Shown: positions 7,897 to 17,108 of the stretch, one piece after another | Position numbering within the stretch: the stretch's first letter is position 1 | How the letters are laid out: every line of letters begins with the position of its first letter | Assembly: GCF_002291145.1 (NCBI RefSeq) | Contig: NZ_NTGE01000102.1 | Coordinates: 37,484-101,483, forward strand | Length of the DNA stretch: 64,000 nucleotides | From: Streptomyces sp. SA15 | GTDB taxonomy: Bacteria; Actinomycetota; Actinomycetes; Streptomycetales; Streptomycetaceae | Direction: 5' to 3' | Translations under genes and position numbers: made by a program | The notes under the pieces: generated by a model | Seen by the model: only the letters and a program-made list of their open reading frames with translations | What the model was told of the DNA's origin: nothing | Database searches by the model: none

Positions 7897-9159
7897 TCAA
7901 GCCCGCCCGTGTGCCTCCTGCGTGCGGCGCGACAGCGAGTCGATGACCACCGCTGCGAAGAGCACCCCGCCCGTGATGATGAACTGGACCGCGGCGGGGG
8001 TGTCCGTGATCGCCATGCCCGAGGCGATCGACTGGATGACCAGCATGCCGAGCACCGCGGACCAGGTCGTACCGCGCCCGCCGAACAGGCTGGTGCCACC
8101 GATGACGGCTGCCGCGATGGCGTTCAGCAGCAGGACACCCGAGCCCGAACCCTGGCTCACCGAGGTGATGCGCGAGGCCAGGAACAGGCCGCCGACCGCG
8201 GCCATGGTGCCCGAGACGGCGAGCACCGCGGTCTGCACGCGGATCACGCTGAGGCTGGCGCGCCGGGCCGCCTCCACGCCGCCGCCGAGTGCGTAGACCT
8301 GCCGCCCGTAGTGCGTGCGGCGGAGAATGATGTCGAGGCCGGCCACGACCACCAGAAAGATCAGGAGGGCGAGCGGCAGACCCTGGAAGCGGTTGAGCAG
8401 ATACGCGGCGGCGAACGCGATCACCGCGAGCACGCCCGTGCGCACCCCGATCGCGCGGAGCGAGCGGTGCGGCATGCCGACGGCCATGCGGCGCCGCCTG
8501 TCCTGGTGGGAGACGAGGAAGACCATGCCCGCGCCGACCGCCGCCACGCCGTAGGCGGCGGCGTCATGGGTGAAGTAGTAGCTGGTCAGCTTGGCGACGA
8601 GCCCGTTCTCGTCGAGGTTGACGGTGCCGCTGGTTCCGAGGATGTAGAGCATGAAGCCGTTCCAGGTGAGCAGCCCCGCGAGCGTGACGACGAACGCCGG
8701 CACCCGCGTCCGGGCGAAGGAGAAGCCCTGGACGGCCCCGGTGACGGTCCCCACGAACACCGCGATGATGACGGCGAGCCATTCCGGCACGCCGTTGTTC
8801 ACGTTCAGAACGGCGAAGACGGCCGCCGCGAGACCGCTGATCGAGCCGACCGACAGGTCGAGTTCGCCGATCAGCAGCACGAAGACGATGCCGACCGCGA
8901 TCAGACCCGTGCCCACGATGTCCACGCTGAGATTGGACAGGTTCCGGGGGGAGAGGAAGTTCTCGTTGAGGGTCTGGAAGGTGATCCAGACCGCGGCGAG
9001 GACGAGGACGACGGGGAGCCAGCCCAGTTCCCCGGCGCTCAGCTTGCGCCGGAAGACGGCGACCCCGTCCTCCACGGCGCGGGCGATGGCCCGCTCGCGG
9101 TGCGGGGGACGAGCCTCGGTGCGGGGTGCGGTGGGTTCGGCCCGGGTGTTGTCCGCCAT
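7897..9159 (-). CDS. Sugar ABC transporter permease (XylH-like)
   Basis: A 420-residue integral membrane protein of the ribose/xylose importer (CUT2) family, with about ten hydrophobic segments. The conserved GELDLSVGS motif lies near residue 100 and the GGTSLFGGRGT motif near the C-terminus, as in XylH and RbsC. ATG 9159 is chosen because AAAGGG lies nine bases upstream; in-frame starts at 9168 and 9180 also exist and would overlap the ATPase stop. It forms an operon with the ATPase and binding-protein genes upstream. The transported sugar is not shown by the sequence; xylose-type pentoses are the usual guess for this family. Confidence 0.9.
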   Translation of the reverse strand: MADNTRAEPTAPRTEARPPHRERAIARAVEDGVAVFRRKLSAGELGWLPVVLVLAAVWITFQTLNENFLSPRNLSNLSVDIVGTGLIAVGIVFVLLIGELDLSVGSISGLAAAVFAVLNVNNGVPEWLAVIIAVFVGTVTGAVQGFSFARTRVPAFVVTLAGLLTWNGFMLYILGTSGTVNLDENGLVAKLTSYYFTHDAAAYGVAAVGAGMVFLVSHQDRRRRMAVGMPHRSLRAIGVRTGVLAVIAFAAAYLLNRFQGLPLALLIFLVVVAGLDIILRRTHYGRQVYALGGGVEAARRASLSVIRVQTAVLAVSGTMAAVGGLFLASRITSVSQGSGSGVLLLNAIAAAVIGGTSLFGGRGTTWSAVLGMLVIQSIASGMAITDTPAAVQFIITGGVLFAAVVIDSLSRRTQEAHGRA

Positions 9160-9173
9160 GTCGCGCATCCCTT

Positions 9174-9956
9174 TCACCATCCCGACTCCAGCGGGGCCGG
9201 CCGCCGGGGCACGTTTTCCGTGGCGCCGGTGATGGAGGAGATGATCTGTTCCTGAGACGCGGTGTTCACGTCGAAGAAGCCGTTGTTGCGACCGAGCCGC
9301 AGCACGGCGGCCCGGTCCGCGAGAGCTTTGACGTCGCCCATGTTGTGGCTGATGAGCAGCACACCCACGCCGCGGTCGCGCAGGTGGTCCACGAGGTCCA
9401 GGACCTCGGTGGTCTGCTCGATTCCCAGAGCCGCGGTCGGTTCGTCCAGGAGGAGGACCCGCGGCTCGCCGAGGAGCGAGCGAGCTATGGCGACCGTCTG
9501 CCGCTGGCCGCTGGACAGCGAGACGACGGGGGCGCGCAGATCGGGGACGGCCCTGGTCAGCCGTTCCAGCAGACGTCTGGTGCGGCGCTCCATCTCCACC
9601 TCGTCGAGGAACCCGAACCTGCGGATCTCCCGTCCGAGGAACAGGTTGCCGACGACGTCGAGGTTCCCGCACAGCGCGAGGTCCTGGTAGACGGTGGCGA
9701 TACCGAGGTCCCGGGCGTCATGGGGGCGTTTGATGTGGACCGCCCGGCCCTCCCACTCGATGACGCCCTTGTCCGCGGGGGCGACGCCGGAGATCGCCTT
9801 GACCAGGGTGGACTTGCCGGCCCCGTTGTCGCCCAGCAGAGCGACGACCTGGCCGGCGTAAATCTCCAGCTCGATGTCGGAGAGGACCTCGACGACGCCG
9901 AAGCGCTTGCACACGCCGCGCAGCGCCAGCAAGGGGGGAGCCGGCACGGAAACCAT
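9174..9956 (-). CDS. Sugar ABC transporter ATP-binding protein (XylG-like, single ABC domain)
   Basis: A 260-residue ATPase with Walker A GDNGAGKS, the signature LSSGQRQ and Walker B VLLLDEPTAALG. E. coli XylG and RbsA carry two ABC domains in about 500 residues. This one has a single domain, as many actinomycete XylG-type proteins do, so the transporter would use a homodimer. GTG/ATG near 9956 is the only sensible start before the conserved LRGVCKRFG strand. It lies between the binding-protein gene (37 bases upstream) and the permease gene, in the order FGH. Confidence 0.9.
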   Translation of the reverse strand: MVSVPAPPLLALRGVCKRFGVVEVLSDIELEIYAGQVVALLGDNGAGKSTLVKAISGVAPADKGVIEWEGRAVHIKRPHDARDLGIATVYQDLALCGNLDVVGNLFLGREIRRFGFLDEVEMERRTRRLLERLTRAVPDLRAPVVSLSSGQRQTVAIARSLLGEPRVLLLDEPTAALGIEQTTEVLDLVDHLRDRGVGVLLISHNMGDVKALADRAAVLRLGRNNGFFDVNTASQEQIISSITGATENVPRRPAPLESGW

Positions 9957-9993
9957 CTCCTTCCCGGGGACCGGACCTCGCCGGAACCGGCTG

Positions 9994-11094
9994 TCAGGTC
10001 AGCCCGGCCCTGTCGCAGGCCGAGGCGAGCTCGGGGGTGCAGATCTGCGCGATCGTGTACATGCCGTGCTTCACCACGGTGTCCTCGATGGTGTCGACGG
10101 TCACGGACACGGGGGTGAGCAGGACCGCCGGAACGACGTGCCCGTCCCGGGTCCTCACCTCTCCCGTGGCGACCCGGTCGAGGCTTTCCCCGCGGGCCGC
10201 GTCCACGGCCATGGCGGCGCCGGCGGACGCCTCGGGCCCGAAGGGCTTGTAGACGGTCATGTACTGATCGCCGCCGATGATGCGCCGCACGGCTCCGAGT
10301 TCGGCGTCCTGCCCGGTGACGGGCGGAAGCGGGTCGACCTTGTTCGCTCTGAGGGCGGAGATGCTGCCCGCGGCGAGGCCGTCGTTGGCTGCGTAGACCC
10401 CGTGGATGTTGCGGACGCCGAGGGCGGAGATGGCGCCGGACATGTTCGCGTTCGCGGTCTCGGTCCGCCACTGGTGGGTGTCGTACGCCTTGCCGATCTT
10501 CACTCTGCCCTCGAGCACGGACAGCGCACCTTTCTTGAACGACACCGCGTTGGGGTCGCTGGGATCGCCGTTCATCATCACGATCTGGCCGTCTCGCGCT
10601 CTGTCGGCCATGGCCGTCAGCAGCGCCCTGGCCTGCAGCTTGCCGACCTCCTCGCCGTCGAACGAGACATAGCCCGAGATCGGGCCCTCGGCGAGACGGT
10701 CGTAGGCGATGACCGGGACATCCGCCCGGTTCGCCTCCCTGACCGCGGCGGCGAGCGATCGGGCGTCCACGGCCACCAGCACGATGACATCGACCCCCTT
10801 GGTGATCATCGATTCCATCTGCTCCTGCTGGATGGCCACCTCACCCCTGGCATTGCCGTGCTCGACCGTGCACTCGTCGCACAGCTCCTTGATCTTCCGC
10901 TCGAACAGCGGCCTGTCCTGGGTCTCCCAGCGAGCCGTGGTGGAGTCCGGCAGCAGCAGAGCGATGTGCGGTGTGCTCTCCCCGCCACCGGATTCGTTCC
11001 CTCCGCCCGCCCCGCAGGCCGCGAGAGCGACGGCCGTCGAGATCGCGGTCATGGCGACGGCCGCGTCCCGTATGCAGGCCTTCAAGACGACCAC
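9994..11094 (-). CDS. Sugar-binding lipoprotein (XylF/ChvE-like)
   Basis: A 366-residue periplasmic-binding-protein-like lipoprotein with lipobox ALAAC at about residue 26 and a mature domain of the XylF/ChvE group: IALLLPDSTTARWE, ITKGVDVIVLVAVD, VPVIAYDRL, VYAANDGLA, VTGQDAELGAVR. It is the first gene of the importer operon. It is strikingly similar to the lipoprotein encoded at 13788-14870; both share AYDRLAEGPISGYVSFDG and VMMNGDP, so they are paralogues. A GTG at 11094 is used, and a later ATG at 11052 would leave a short signal. It starts about 160 bases from the divergent phosphatase gene, with which it likely shares a control region. Confidence 0.9.
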   Translation of the reverse strand: MVVLKACIRDAAVAMTAISTAVALAACGAGGGNESGGGESTPHIALLLPDSTTARWETQDRPLFERKIKELCDECTVEHGNARGEVAIQQEQMESMITKGVDVIVLVAVDARSLAAAVREANRADVPVIAYDRLAEGPISGYVSFDGEEVGKLQARALLTAMADRARDGQIVMMNGDPSDPNAVSFKKGALSVLEGRVKIGKAYDTHQWRTETANANMSGAISALGVRNIHGVYAANDGLAAGSISALRANKVDPLPPVTGQDAELGAVRRIIGGDQYMTVYKPFGPEASAGAAMAVDAARGESLDRVATGEVRTRDGHVVPAVLLTPVSVTVDTIEDTVVKHGMYTIAQICTPELASACDRAGLT

Positions 11095-11256
11095 GTCGTC
11101 AGTTTGGCACCAGTTTTGGCGATCTGCGAATGATGCCTGCTAGTGATGTTATTCAAGCTGATCTGTCCTATTACTTCCCATGTGCGATTCTGGTACGTGG
11201 GTGCTCGGTCTGAACCTGTCGGTACCTGCCGCATGGACGGGAAGTAGGTCGCGGAC

Positions 11257-13791
11257 ATGCCTCATGACGGCCGTGCCCGGGCCGGAGTCTCAGAGCTGGG
11301 AGCATCCGGGGCCGGCGCCGCGGACACCGGTTCACCGCCGCCGGTGCCGGAGGCCGCCGCGAGTGATCGGGCCCTGACGTTCGCCGGAGCGGCGCTCACA
11401 GCGGTCTACGTGCCCGGTGGCGGGCATGAAGAGCTCCTGCTGGTGGAGACGGCCGGGTGCGCCGCTTCCCAGTACGGGCTGCCGGAGCGGCTGCCCCTGT
11501 CCGGTGGTTCACCCGCGGCGCACGCCTTCCGCACCGACCGGCCCCTGTGGCTGACTCCCGCGGCACTCGCCTCCTACCCCGAGGGCGGGCCGACGCCGCC
11601 ACGGGCGGAGGCGCCGCTCGCCGCGCTGCCCCTCGGAGCGGAGGGCAGGCGGCTGGGCTGCCTCGTCGTCGTGGGGGATTCCGCGGACGGCTTCGAGGCC
11701 GAGCAGCGGCGCTTCCTGGAGCGGTACGCCGACGCCGTCGTCGGCATGCTCCAGACAGGGACCGGCCGGCCCGCGCCGTCGTCGCTGCTGGGTCCCGCCC
11801 TGCGGAGTCTGCGCGTCGGCTCGTTCGTCCTGGTACCGGACACCGGCCTGATCGAGGCGGACGACACTCTGCTCGACCTGGTCGGCATCACCCCGGACGA
11901 CTTCGACGGCAAGGCGGACACCCTGCTCGCGCACGCCCTGCCCGAGGACATGCACGCGCTGATGTCGGTCATCGAGCCGTCCACCCAGGCGTTCGGTCGG
12001 CGGGAGCTGGAGTTCCGTGTCCGCCGCCCCACCGGTGAGATGCGCTGGCTGAGCCTGAGCTGCCGGGTGGTGGCGAGCACCGACGGCGCGCCGGAGCAGG
12101 TCCTGGGCGTGGTGACCGCGACCTCGGTTCTGCGCAAGGGCCCCGACGACGTCTCCAGGATCCAGTGGCTGACCGCCGCACTCGACGATGCCGCGACGGT
12201 CCGTGACGTCAGCCGAGTGGTGGTCACCGCGCTGCGTGAGCCGCTGGGCGCCGACCGGGTGGCACTCGCCGAGGTGCAGGACGACCGGCTCATGGTCACC
12301 GTGCTCGACCCGCCCAAGCCCGACGCCTGGCCGGAGGCATGGCGTTCCGAGTGGCGTTCGGAGTGGCCGGACGCCCCGGTCAGCGCCCTGCCCACGCTTC
12401 AGATGGCTCTGCGGGACGGACGTACGGATCTGTGGCCGGCCGGCACAGCCTTCGAACCCGCGCTCGGGGGCGTCGGTGCCGGAGGTCTGGCCGTCCTGCC
12501 GTTGCCCGCCAAGGGCCGGGTCGCGGGCGTGTGCCTGGTCGGCTGGGACGAGCCGCACGAGTTCGTCCCCGAGGAGAGGTCGCTGCTGACGGCCACCGCG
12601 GCGCTGGTCGGGCAGGCCCTCAAGCGCGCGCACGCGCACGACGCCGAGCAGGAGCTCGCGACGATGCTGCAGCGCAGCCTGCTGCCCCGGCGCCTTCCCG
12701 AGCTGGCCGGAGGGAAAGCCGTCGCCCGCTATCTGCCCGCCAGACGGGGATTGCAGGTGGGCGGCGACTGGTACGACGTCATCGCCCTCTCCGAGGACCG
12801 GGTGGCGCTGGTCATCGGTGACGTGCAGGGACACAGTGCCGGAGCCGCGACGATCATGGGCCAGATGCGTACGGCGGTCAGGGCCTACGCGGTGGAGGGC
12901 CACCCGCCCGACGTGGTCGTCTCACACGCGAACCGACTCCTCGTCGGCATGGAGACCGACCTGTTCGCCACCTGCTGCTACGTCGAACTGGACATGGAAC
13001 AGGGCAACACCCTGTTCGTCCGTGCCGGGCACCTCTCACCGATGCTGCGCCACCCCGACGGCAGCACCGAGGAGGTGCAGGTCGAGGGCGGGCTCCCGCT
13101 GGGCATTCTGGCGGAGGCGGATTTCCCCATGACCGCGGTCGCGCTGACGCCGGGCACGGTGCTCGCCCTGGTCACCGACGGCCTGGTCGAGGCCGCCGAC
13201 CTGCCCCTGGACGAGGGCATGCAGCGGACGCGCAGCGCGCTCGCCGCCGCCGATCCGGCGGATCCGGGGCGGATGGCCGACGAACTGCTCGGCGACCTCG
13301 ACCGTCGTGAGGACGACGTGGCGCTGTTGCTGCTGCGCTACGACGGCATGAAGACCCGGCCGATCCGGGCCGGCTGGGTGGTGTGGCGGCTGCCCGACGC
13401 TGTGATGCACGCCCGCCGCTTCACCGCGCGCACTCTGCGGCGGTGGAGGATCGAGGACGTGGCCGACGAAGTGCTGCTGGTCGTGTCCGAACTGGTCACC
13501 AACGCCCTGGTGCACACCCAGGGACCGGTCAGCGTCGACCTGACGCTGCGCGGGGACCGGGTGCGCGTCTGCGTGATCGACTCCTCGCCGCGTGCGCCCG
13601 CCAAGCCGGTGATCGTGGACTGGGAGTCGACCGGCGGCCGAGGCCTGCTGCTGGTCGAGGCGATGTCGGAGGCCTTCGGCTCCATGCCGGTGGCCGGCGG
13701 CAAGCAGGTCTGGAGCGAGATCGTGGTGCCGCGGCGCGAACCGGCGCCCGCGGACCCGGAGCCTGGAACGGAACGAGGGGGTCTGCCATGA
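11257..13791 (+). CDS. SpoIIE-type PP2C phosphatase with GAF, PAS and anti-sigma kinase domains
   Basis: An 844-residue cytosolic signalling protein. Domains in order: a GAF-like region (about 45-165), a PAS region (about 180-300), a second GAF (about 310-455), a PP2C/SpoIIE phosphatase (about 475-690), and an RsbW-like ATPase (about 700-820). The phosphatase metal ligands are seen in GGDWYD, GDVQGHS, VTDGLVEA and EDDVALLLL. The ATPase has the N-box VSELVTNALVH and a G-box, GGRGLLLVEAM. Such proteins dephosphorylate anti-anti-sigma factors and bind sigma or anti-anti-sigma partners. No partner is encoded here. Its stop overlaps the start of the next gene, a sugar-binding lipoprotein, by four bases, which suggests that the input is a sugar signal. 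Confidence 0.92.
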   Translation: MPHDGRARAGVSELGASGAGAADTGSPPPVPEAAASDRALTFAGAALTAVYVPGGGHEELLLVETAGCAASQYGLPERLPLSGGSPAAHAFRTDRPLWLTPAALASYPEGGPTPPRAEAPLAALPLGAEGRRLGCLVVVGDSADGFEAEQRRFLERYADAVVGMLQTGTGRPAPSSLLGPALRSLRVGSFVLVPDTGLIEADDTLLDLVGITPDDFDGKADTLLAHALPEDMHALMSVIEPSTQAFGRRELEFRVRRPTGEMRWLSLSCRVVASTDGAPEQVLGVVTATSVLRKGPDDVSRIQWLTAALDDAATVRDVSRVVVTALREPLGADRVALAEVQDDRLMVTVLDPPKPDAWPEAWRSEWRSEWPDAPVSALPTLQMALRDGRTDLWPAGTAFEPALGGVGAGGLAVLPLPAKGRVAGVCLVGWDEPHEFVPEERSLLTATAALVGQALKRAHAHDAEQELATMLQRSLLPRRLPELAGGKAVARYLPARRGLQVGGDWYDVIALSEDRVALVIGDVQGHSAGAATIMGQMRTAVRAYAVEGHPPDVVVSHANRLLVGMETDLFATCCYVELDMEQGNTLFVRAGHLSPMLRHPDGSTEEVQVEGGLPLGILAEADFPMTAVALTPGTVLALVTDGLVEAADLPLDEGMQRTRSALAAADPADPGRMADELLGDLDRREDDVALLLLRYDGMKTRPIRAGWVVWRLPDAVMHARRFTARTLRRWRIEDVADEVLLVVSELVTNALVHTQGPVSVDLTLRGDRVRVCVIDSSPRAPAKPVIVDWESTGGRGLLLVEAMSEAFGSMPVAGGKQVWSEIVVPRREPAPADPEPGTERGGLP

Positions 13792-14870
13792 GGACCCGTA
13801 CGCGGCACGTCATCGCGGCGCTCGTCGCGGGACTCATGACGCTGTCCCTGGCCACCTGTGGGGGAGACGACGAGGCGGGCGCGGACAGCTTCACCGTCGG
13901 CCTGCTGCTGCCGAGCCGAGCGGTTCCCCGCTGGGAGCATTCGGACAAGCCGCTGATCGAGAAGCGGCTGAAGGAGCTGTGTCCCCGCTGCACCATGGCG
14001 TACGCCAACGCCGAGAACGACGCGACCAGGCAGCGGCACCAGGTCACCTCCATGATCACCAAGGGGGTGGAGGTCCTGATCCTCGACGCCGCCGACACCA
14101 GGGCGCTGCGCTCCTCGATCCAGGAGGCGCGCAGGGCGGGTGTCCCGGTCGTCGCCTACGACCGGCTCGCGGAAGGCCCGATCTCGGGCTATGTCAGTTT
14201 CGACGGTGCGCAGGTCGGCCGGCTCCAGGGCGAGGCGCTCCTGAAGGCCATGGGCGACCAGACGAACGGTGGGAACGTCGTCATGATGAACGGCGATCCG
14301 ACCAGCCCCAACGCGGCGTGGTACAGGAGGGGCACGCTGTCCGTCCTGACGGGCAAGGTGAAGATCGCCAGGTCGTACGAGACCCTGGGCTGGAGCACGG
14401 ATCGGGCCCATGCCAACATGTCCGCCGCCATCGCGGCCCTGGGCCCGGCCCGGATCGACGGCGTCCTGGCGGCCAACGACGCCATAGCCGCGGGTGTCAT
14501 CTCCGCCCTCAAGAGCGCCGGTGTCAGGGAGCTTCCTCCCGTCACCGGTCAGGACGCCGACCTCGACGCCGTGCGACGCATCATCAAGGGGGAGCAGTAC
14601 ATGACGGTGTACAAGCCCTTCAGGACGGAAGCCGCCGCAGCCGCTGACATGGCCGTCGCCCTGGGGCGCGGTGAGGACATCCGCGACGTCGCCACGACGA
14701 CGACCGACAGCCCCACCAGCAAGAGCATCCCGTCCATCCTGCTCACCCCGAGAGCGGTGACGGTCGGTAACATCCAACAGACACTTGTCAAGGACCGCGT
14801 GTACACCATCGACCAGATCTGCACCCGGCAGCTCCGGCCTGCCTGCGAGAGGGCGGGACTCACGCGGTGA
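13788..14870 (+). CDS. Sugar-binding lipoprotein coupled to the SpoIIE phosphatase
   Basis: A 360-residue XylF-like substrate-binding lipoprotein. The signal peptide ends at a slightly unusual lipobox, LATC, near residue 24. The mature part aligns almost throughout with the importer's binding protein (9994-11094), including KRLKELCPRCT against KIKELCDECT. ATG 13788 overlaps the phosphatase stop in an ATGA, so translation is coupled. No permease or ATPase gene follows; the next gene is an IclR regulator. It may deliver substrate to the importer across the divergent promoter or serve as the extracellular sensor for the phosphatase pathway. The family is certain; the role is inferred. Confidence 0.9.
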   Translation: MRTRTRHVIAALVAGLMTLSLATCGGDDEAGADSFTVGLLLPSRAVPRWEHSDKPLIEKRLKELCPRCTMAYANAENDATRQRHQVTSMITKGVEVLILDAADTRALRSSIQEARRAGVPVVAYDRLAEGPISGYVSFDGAQVGRLQGEALLKAMGDQTNGGNVVMMNGDPTSPNAAWYRRGTLSVLTGKVKIARSYETLGWSTDRAHANMSAAIAALGPARIDGVLAANDAIAAGVISALKSAGVRELPPVTGQDADLDAVRRIIKGEQYMTVYKPFRTEAAAAADMAVALGRGEDIRDVATTTTDSPTSKSIPSILLTPRAVTVGNIQQTLVKDRVYTIDQICTRQLRPACERAGLTR

Positions 14871-14876
14871 GGGCGC

Positions 14877-14932
14877 CTTCCCATCTTCCCGCCTTCCCGC
14901 CTTCCCGCTTTCCCGTCTTCCCGTCTTCCTGG
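14877..14932. repeat. 8-bp pyrimidine-rich tandem repeat
   Basis: Seven degenerate copies of cttcccgc run in tandem between the lipoprotein gene and the IclR gene. One strand is almost pure pyrimidine. The repeat starts seven bases past the lipoprotein stop. It could form unusual DNA structure or simply reflect slippage; no hairpin is apparent. Confidence 0.85.
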
Positions 14933-14982
14933 TGCACCGCGCCCGCCTTGCCTGCGCTGTTCGCCTGACGCAGGCTGGTCGT

Positions 14983-15741
14983 ATGGGTGCGCACGACGGC
15001 CCCACGCTCATCACGTCCGTCCAGCGGGCCTTCCGCCTGCTGGAGGCGGTGAGCGCGCACGAGAACGGCGCGCCGGCGAAACAGCTGGCACGTGAGACGG
15101 GCCTGCCCCTGGCCACCGCCTATCACCTCCTGCGGACGCTGGTCCACGACGGTTACGTTCGGAAGCTGGACGACGGCGGGTTCGTCCTGGGGGACAAGCT
15201 GCAGACGCTGCACACCACGGGCCGTGGGCAGGCGCTGCTCAGCCGTGTCCGTCCCACGCTCGCCGCGCTGCGGGACGAGTTCGCGACCGCCGCCTACCTC
15301 ACCTTCTACGAGGAGGGCGAGATCCGGGTCGCCGAGATCGTCGACGGTCCCCGGGCACCCCGCGTCGATCTCTGGGTGGGATTCGAGGACGCCGGGCACG
15401 CCACCGCGCTGGGCAAGTCCGTACTGCGGGAACTGGACGAGGAGGCCCGCAAGGACTACCTCTCCCGGCACGACCTCGCCGACCTCACGCCAAGGACGAT
15501 CACCAGCCTGCCGGAACTGCTGCGGCGACTCGACTCCTCACCCGGGGCCCCGGCCGTCACGGACCTGGAGGAGTACGCCCTCGGCACGGTCTGCGTGGCC
15601 GTGCCCGTCTACAGCGGGGACACACTCGGCTCGCTCGGCGTCTCGCTGCCGGCGGACCGGCTCTCCCGGCTGCAGGAGATCCGGTCGCGGCTGATCCCGA
15701 CTGCGAGCCGTGTGACGAGAAGCCTCTCGCTCACTATCTGA
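14983..15741 (+). CDS. IclR-family transcriptional regulator
   Basis: A 252-residue regulator. The N-terminal winged helix-turn-helix is seen at about residues 10-70 (LITSVQRAFRLLEAVS, GAPAKQLARETGLPLATAYHLLRTL). The C-terminal IclR effector domain follows (LSRVRPTLAALRDEF, GHATALGKSVL, CVAVPVYSG, LGVSLPADRL). ATG 14983 gives the standard N-terminus of the family. It follows the sugar-binding lipoprotein gene by 112 bases, so it may respond to the same nutrient, but its target is unknown. A hairpin lies 30 bases after the stop. Confidence 0.92.
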   Translation: MGAHDGPTLITSVQRAFRLLEAVSAHENGAPAKQLARETGLPLATAYHLLRTLVHDGYVRKLDDGGFVLGDKLQTLHTTGRGQALLSRVRPTLAALRDEFATAAYLTFYEEGEIRVAEIVDGPRAPRVDLWVGFEDAGHATALGKSVLRELDEEARKDYLSRHDLADLTPRTITSLPELLRRLDSSPGAPAVTDLEEYALGTVCVAVPVYSGDTLGSLGVSLPADRLSRLQEIRSRLIPTASRVTRSLSLTI

Positions 15742-15771
15742 AAATCCTCTTCTTGTGACGCCCGGGCCGAA

Positions 15772-15793
15772 CCCGTTTCCTGGATGAAACGGG
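15772..15793 (+). terminator. Hairpin after the IclR gene
   Basis: CCCGTTTC-ctggat-GAAACGGG is a perfect 8-bp stem with a 6-base loop, 30 bases past the IclR stop and 49 bases before the next start. A terminator is the simplest reading; an operator for the next gene is possible. Confidence 0.55.
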
Positions 15794-15841
15794 CATTTCA
15801 GGAATGCGCCCCCGTACACAGGTGAGGACTGCGGACGAAAC

Positions 15842-17053
15842 ATGAGTCAGGCCAGAGACCATGGCAGCGACCACTGGCCGATACGGCCGTTCAAGACGTT
15901 CAAGACCTTCAAGAACCGAGGGGCCCGTCCCGGGGCGCGCTCCCGGCGGCGCGCTGCCGCACACTGGGCCGCCGGGACACCCGTACTGCCCGTGCTGACC
16001 GTCTCCGTAGTCGTGCTGGTCGACCTCGTCGGCGGAGCGGGGATGATCTGGCTGCCGCTGCTCGCGGCCGGGCCCGCGCTGGCCGCCACCACCAACGGCC
16101 CGCGCGGTGTCCTGTGCGTCGGCGTCCTCGCCGCGGTGCTGGGCGCGACGCTCGGAACCCGGGACGGTGTTCCGGGCCACGAGCTGGCGGCCGTACTGAC
16201 CGCCCTGGTGGCCGTCACCCTGGCGAGCGGCCTGGCCAGCGCGCTGCGCGGGCGCCGCGAACGGGTGCTCGCGGCCGTCCGCTCGGTCGCGGAGACCGCC
16301 CAGCACGCGCTGCTCAGGCCCGTACCGGCGACGGTCGGCCCGGTCCAGGTGGCCGTCCGCTACAGCGCCGCGGCGGCCGAGGCCCGTATCGGCGGGGATC
16401 TGTACGCACTGATACCCACCCCGTACGGCGTCCGGCTGATCGTCGGCGATGTGCGGGGCAAGGGGCTGCCAGCCGTGGGGACCACCGCGCTGGTCCTCGG
16501 TGTCTTCCGGGAAGCCGCCTACGACGAGCCCGACCTCCTCGCCGTCGCCGGCAGGATCGAACGGAGCCTGGCGCGCAACCTCGGGTGCGACGACTTCGTC
16601 ACCGCGGTAGTCGTCGGATACCCGCGGCCGGGGCATCTGGAGGTGGTGAACTGCGGACACGCGCCGCCGCTGCTGGTCCGCGCGTCCGGAAGCGTCATGG
16701 CGGTGGAGCCCACGCATCCGGCCCCGCCTCTCGGGCTGCGCGCCCTCACGGGCCAGGCCCCCGGCCTCCAGGTACTGCCCTTCGCAGACGGCGATCAACT
16801 GCTGCTCTACACCGACGGGGTCACCGAGGCCCGGGACCGCGACCGCGAGTTCTACCCCCTCCGCGAAGGGCTGGCGCGCCACGTGTCCGACGAGCCGGCG
16901 CGCACCCTCACCGCGCTCCACGACGAACTGCTGGCACATGTGGGCGGCCGACTGCACGACGACGCGGCGCTGCTCCTGATCCGCAAGCCGGCCACGGCCG
17001 AACAGGCGGTTCCCGGGACGACCGTTCCGGAGCTGGCGGCCGACGCCGGATGA
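15842..17053 (+). CDS. Membrane-anchored SpoIIE-type PP2C phosphatase
   Basis: A 403-residue protein. The basic N-terminus contains a short FKTFKTFK repeat. Three or four membrane segments follow (about residues 46-140) without a recognisable extracellular domain. The rest (about 160-385) is a PP2C domain with the metal-binding motifs GGDLYAL, GDVRGKGL, YTDGVTEARD and DDAALLLI. There is no ATPase, GAF or PAS domain, unlike the larger phosphatase at 11257. It probably dephosphorylates an anti-anti-sigma protein encoded elsewhere. It is the second PP2C gene within 5 kb, with the IclR gene between them. A strong bidirectional terminator follows. Confidence 0.9.
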   Translation: MSQARDHGSDHWPIRPFKTFKTFKNRGARPGARSRRRAAAHWAAGTPVLPVLTVSVVVLVDLVGGAGMIWLPLLAAGPALAATTNGPRGVLCVGVLAAVLGATLGTRDGVPGHELAAVLTALVAVTLASGLASALRGRRERVLAAVRSVAETAQHALLRPVPATVGPVQVAVRYSAAAAEARIGGDLYALIPTPYGVRLIVGDVRGKGLPAVGTTALVLGVFREAAYDEPDLLAVAGRIERSLARNLGCDDFVTAVVVGYPRPGHLEVVNCGHAPPLLVRASGSVMAVEPTHPAPPLGLRALTGQAPGLQVLPFADGDQLLLYTDGVTEARDRDREFYPLREGLARHVSDEPARTLTALHDELLAHVGGRLHDDAALLLIRKPATAEQAVPGTTVPELAADAG

Positions 17054-17055
17054 GC

Positions 17056-17089
17056 ACGAACGGCACCGCCCGGGGGCGGTGCCGTTCGT
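17056..17089. terminator. Bidirectional terminator between convergent genes
   Basis: A perfect 16-base inverted repeat, ACGAACGGCACCGCCC against its complement, with two bases in the centre (effective loop about four). It starts 3 bases past the phosphatase stop and ends 20 bases before the stop of the minus-strand GH53 gene, so it can serve both. Confidence 0.9.
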
Positions 17090-17108
17090 TGTCCGTGTCA
17101 GCTGTCGG

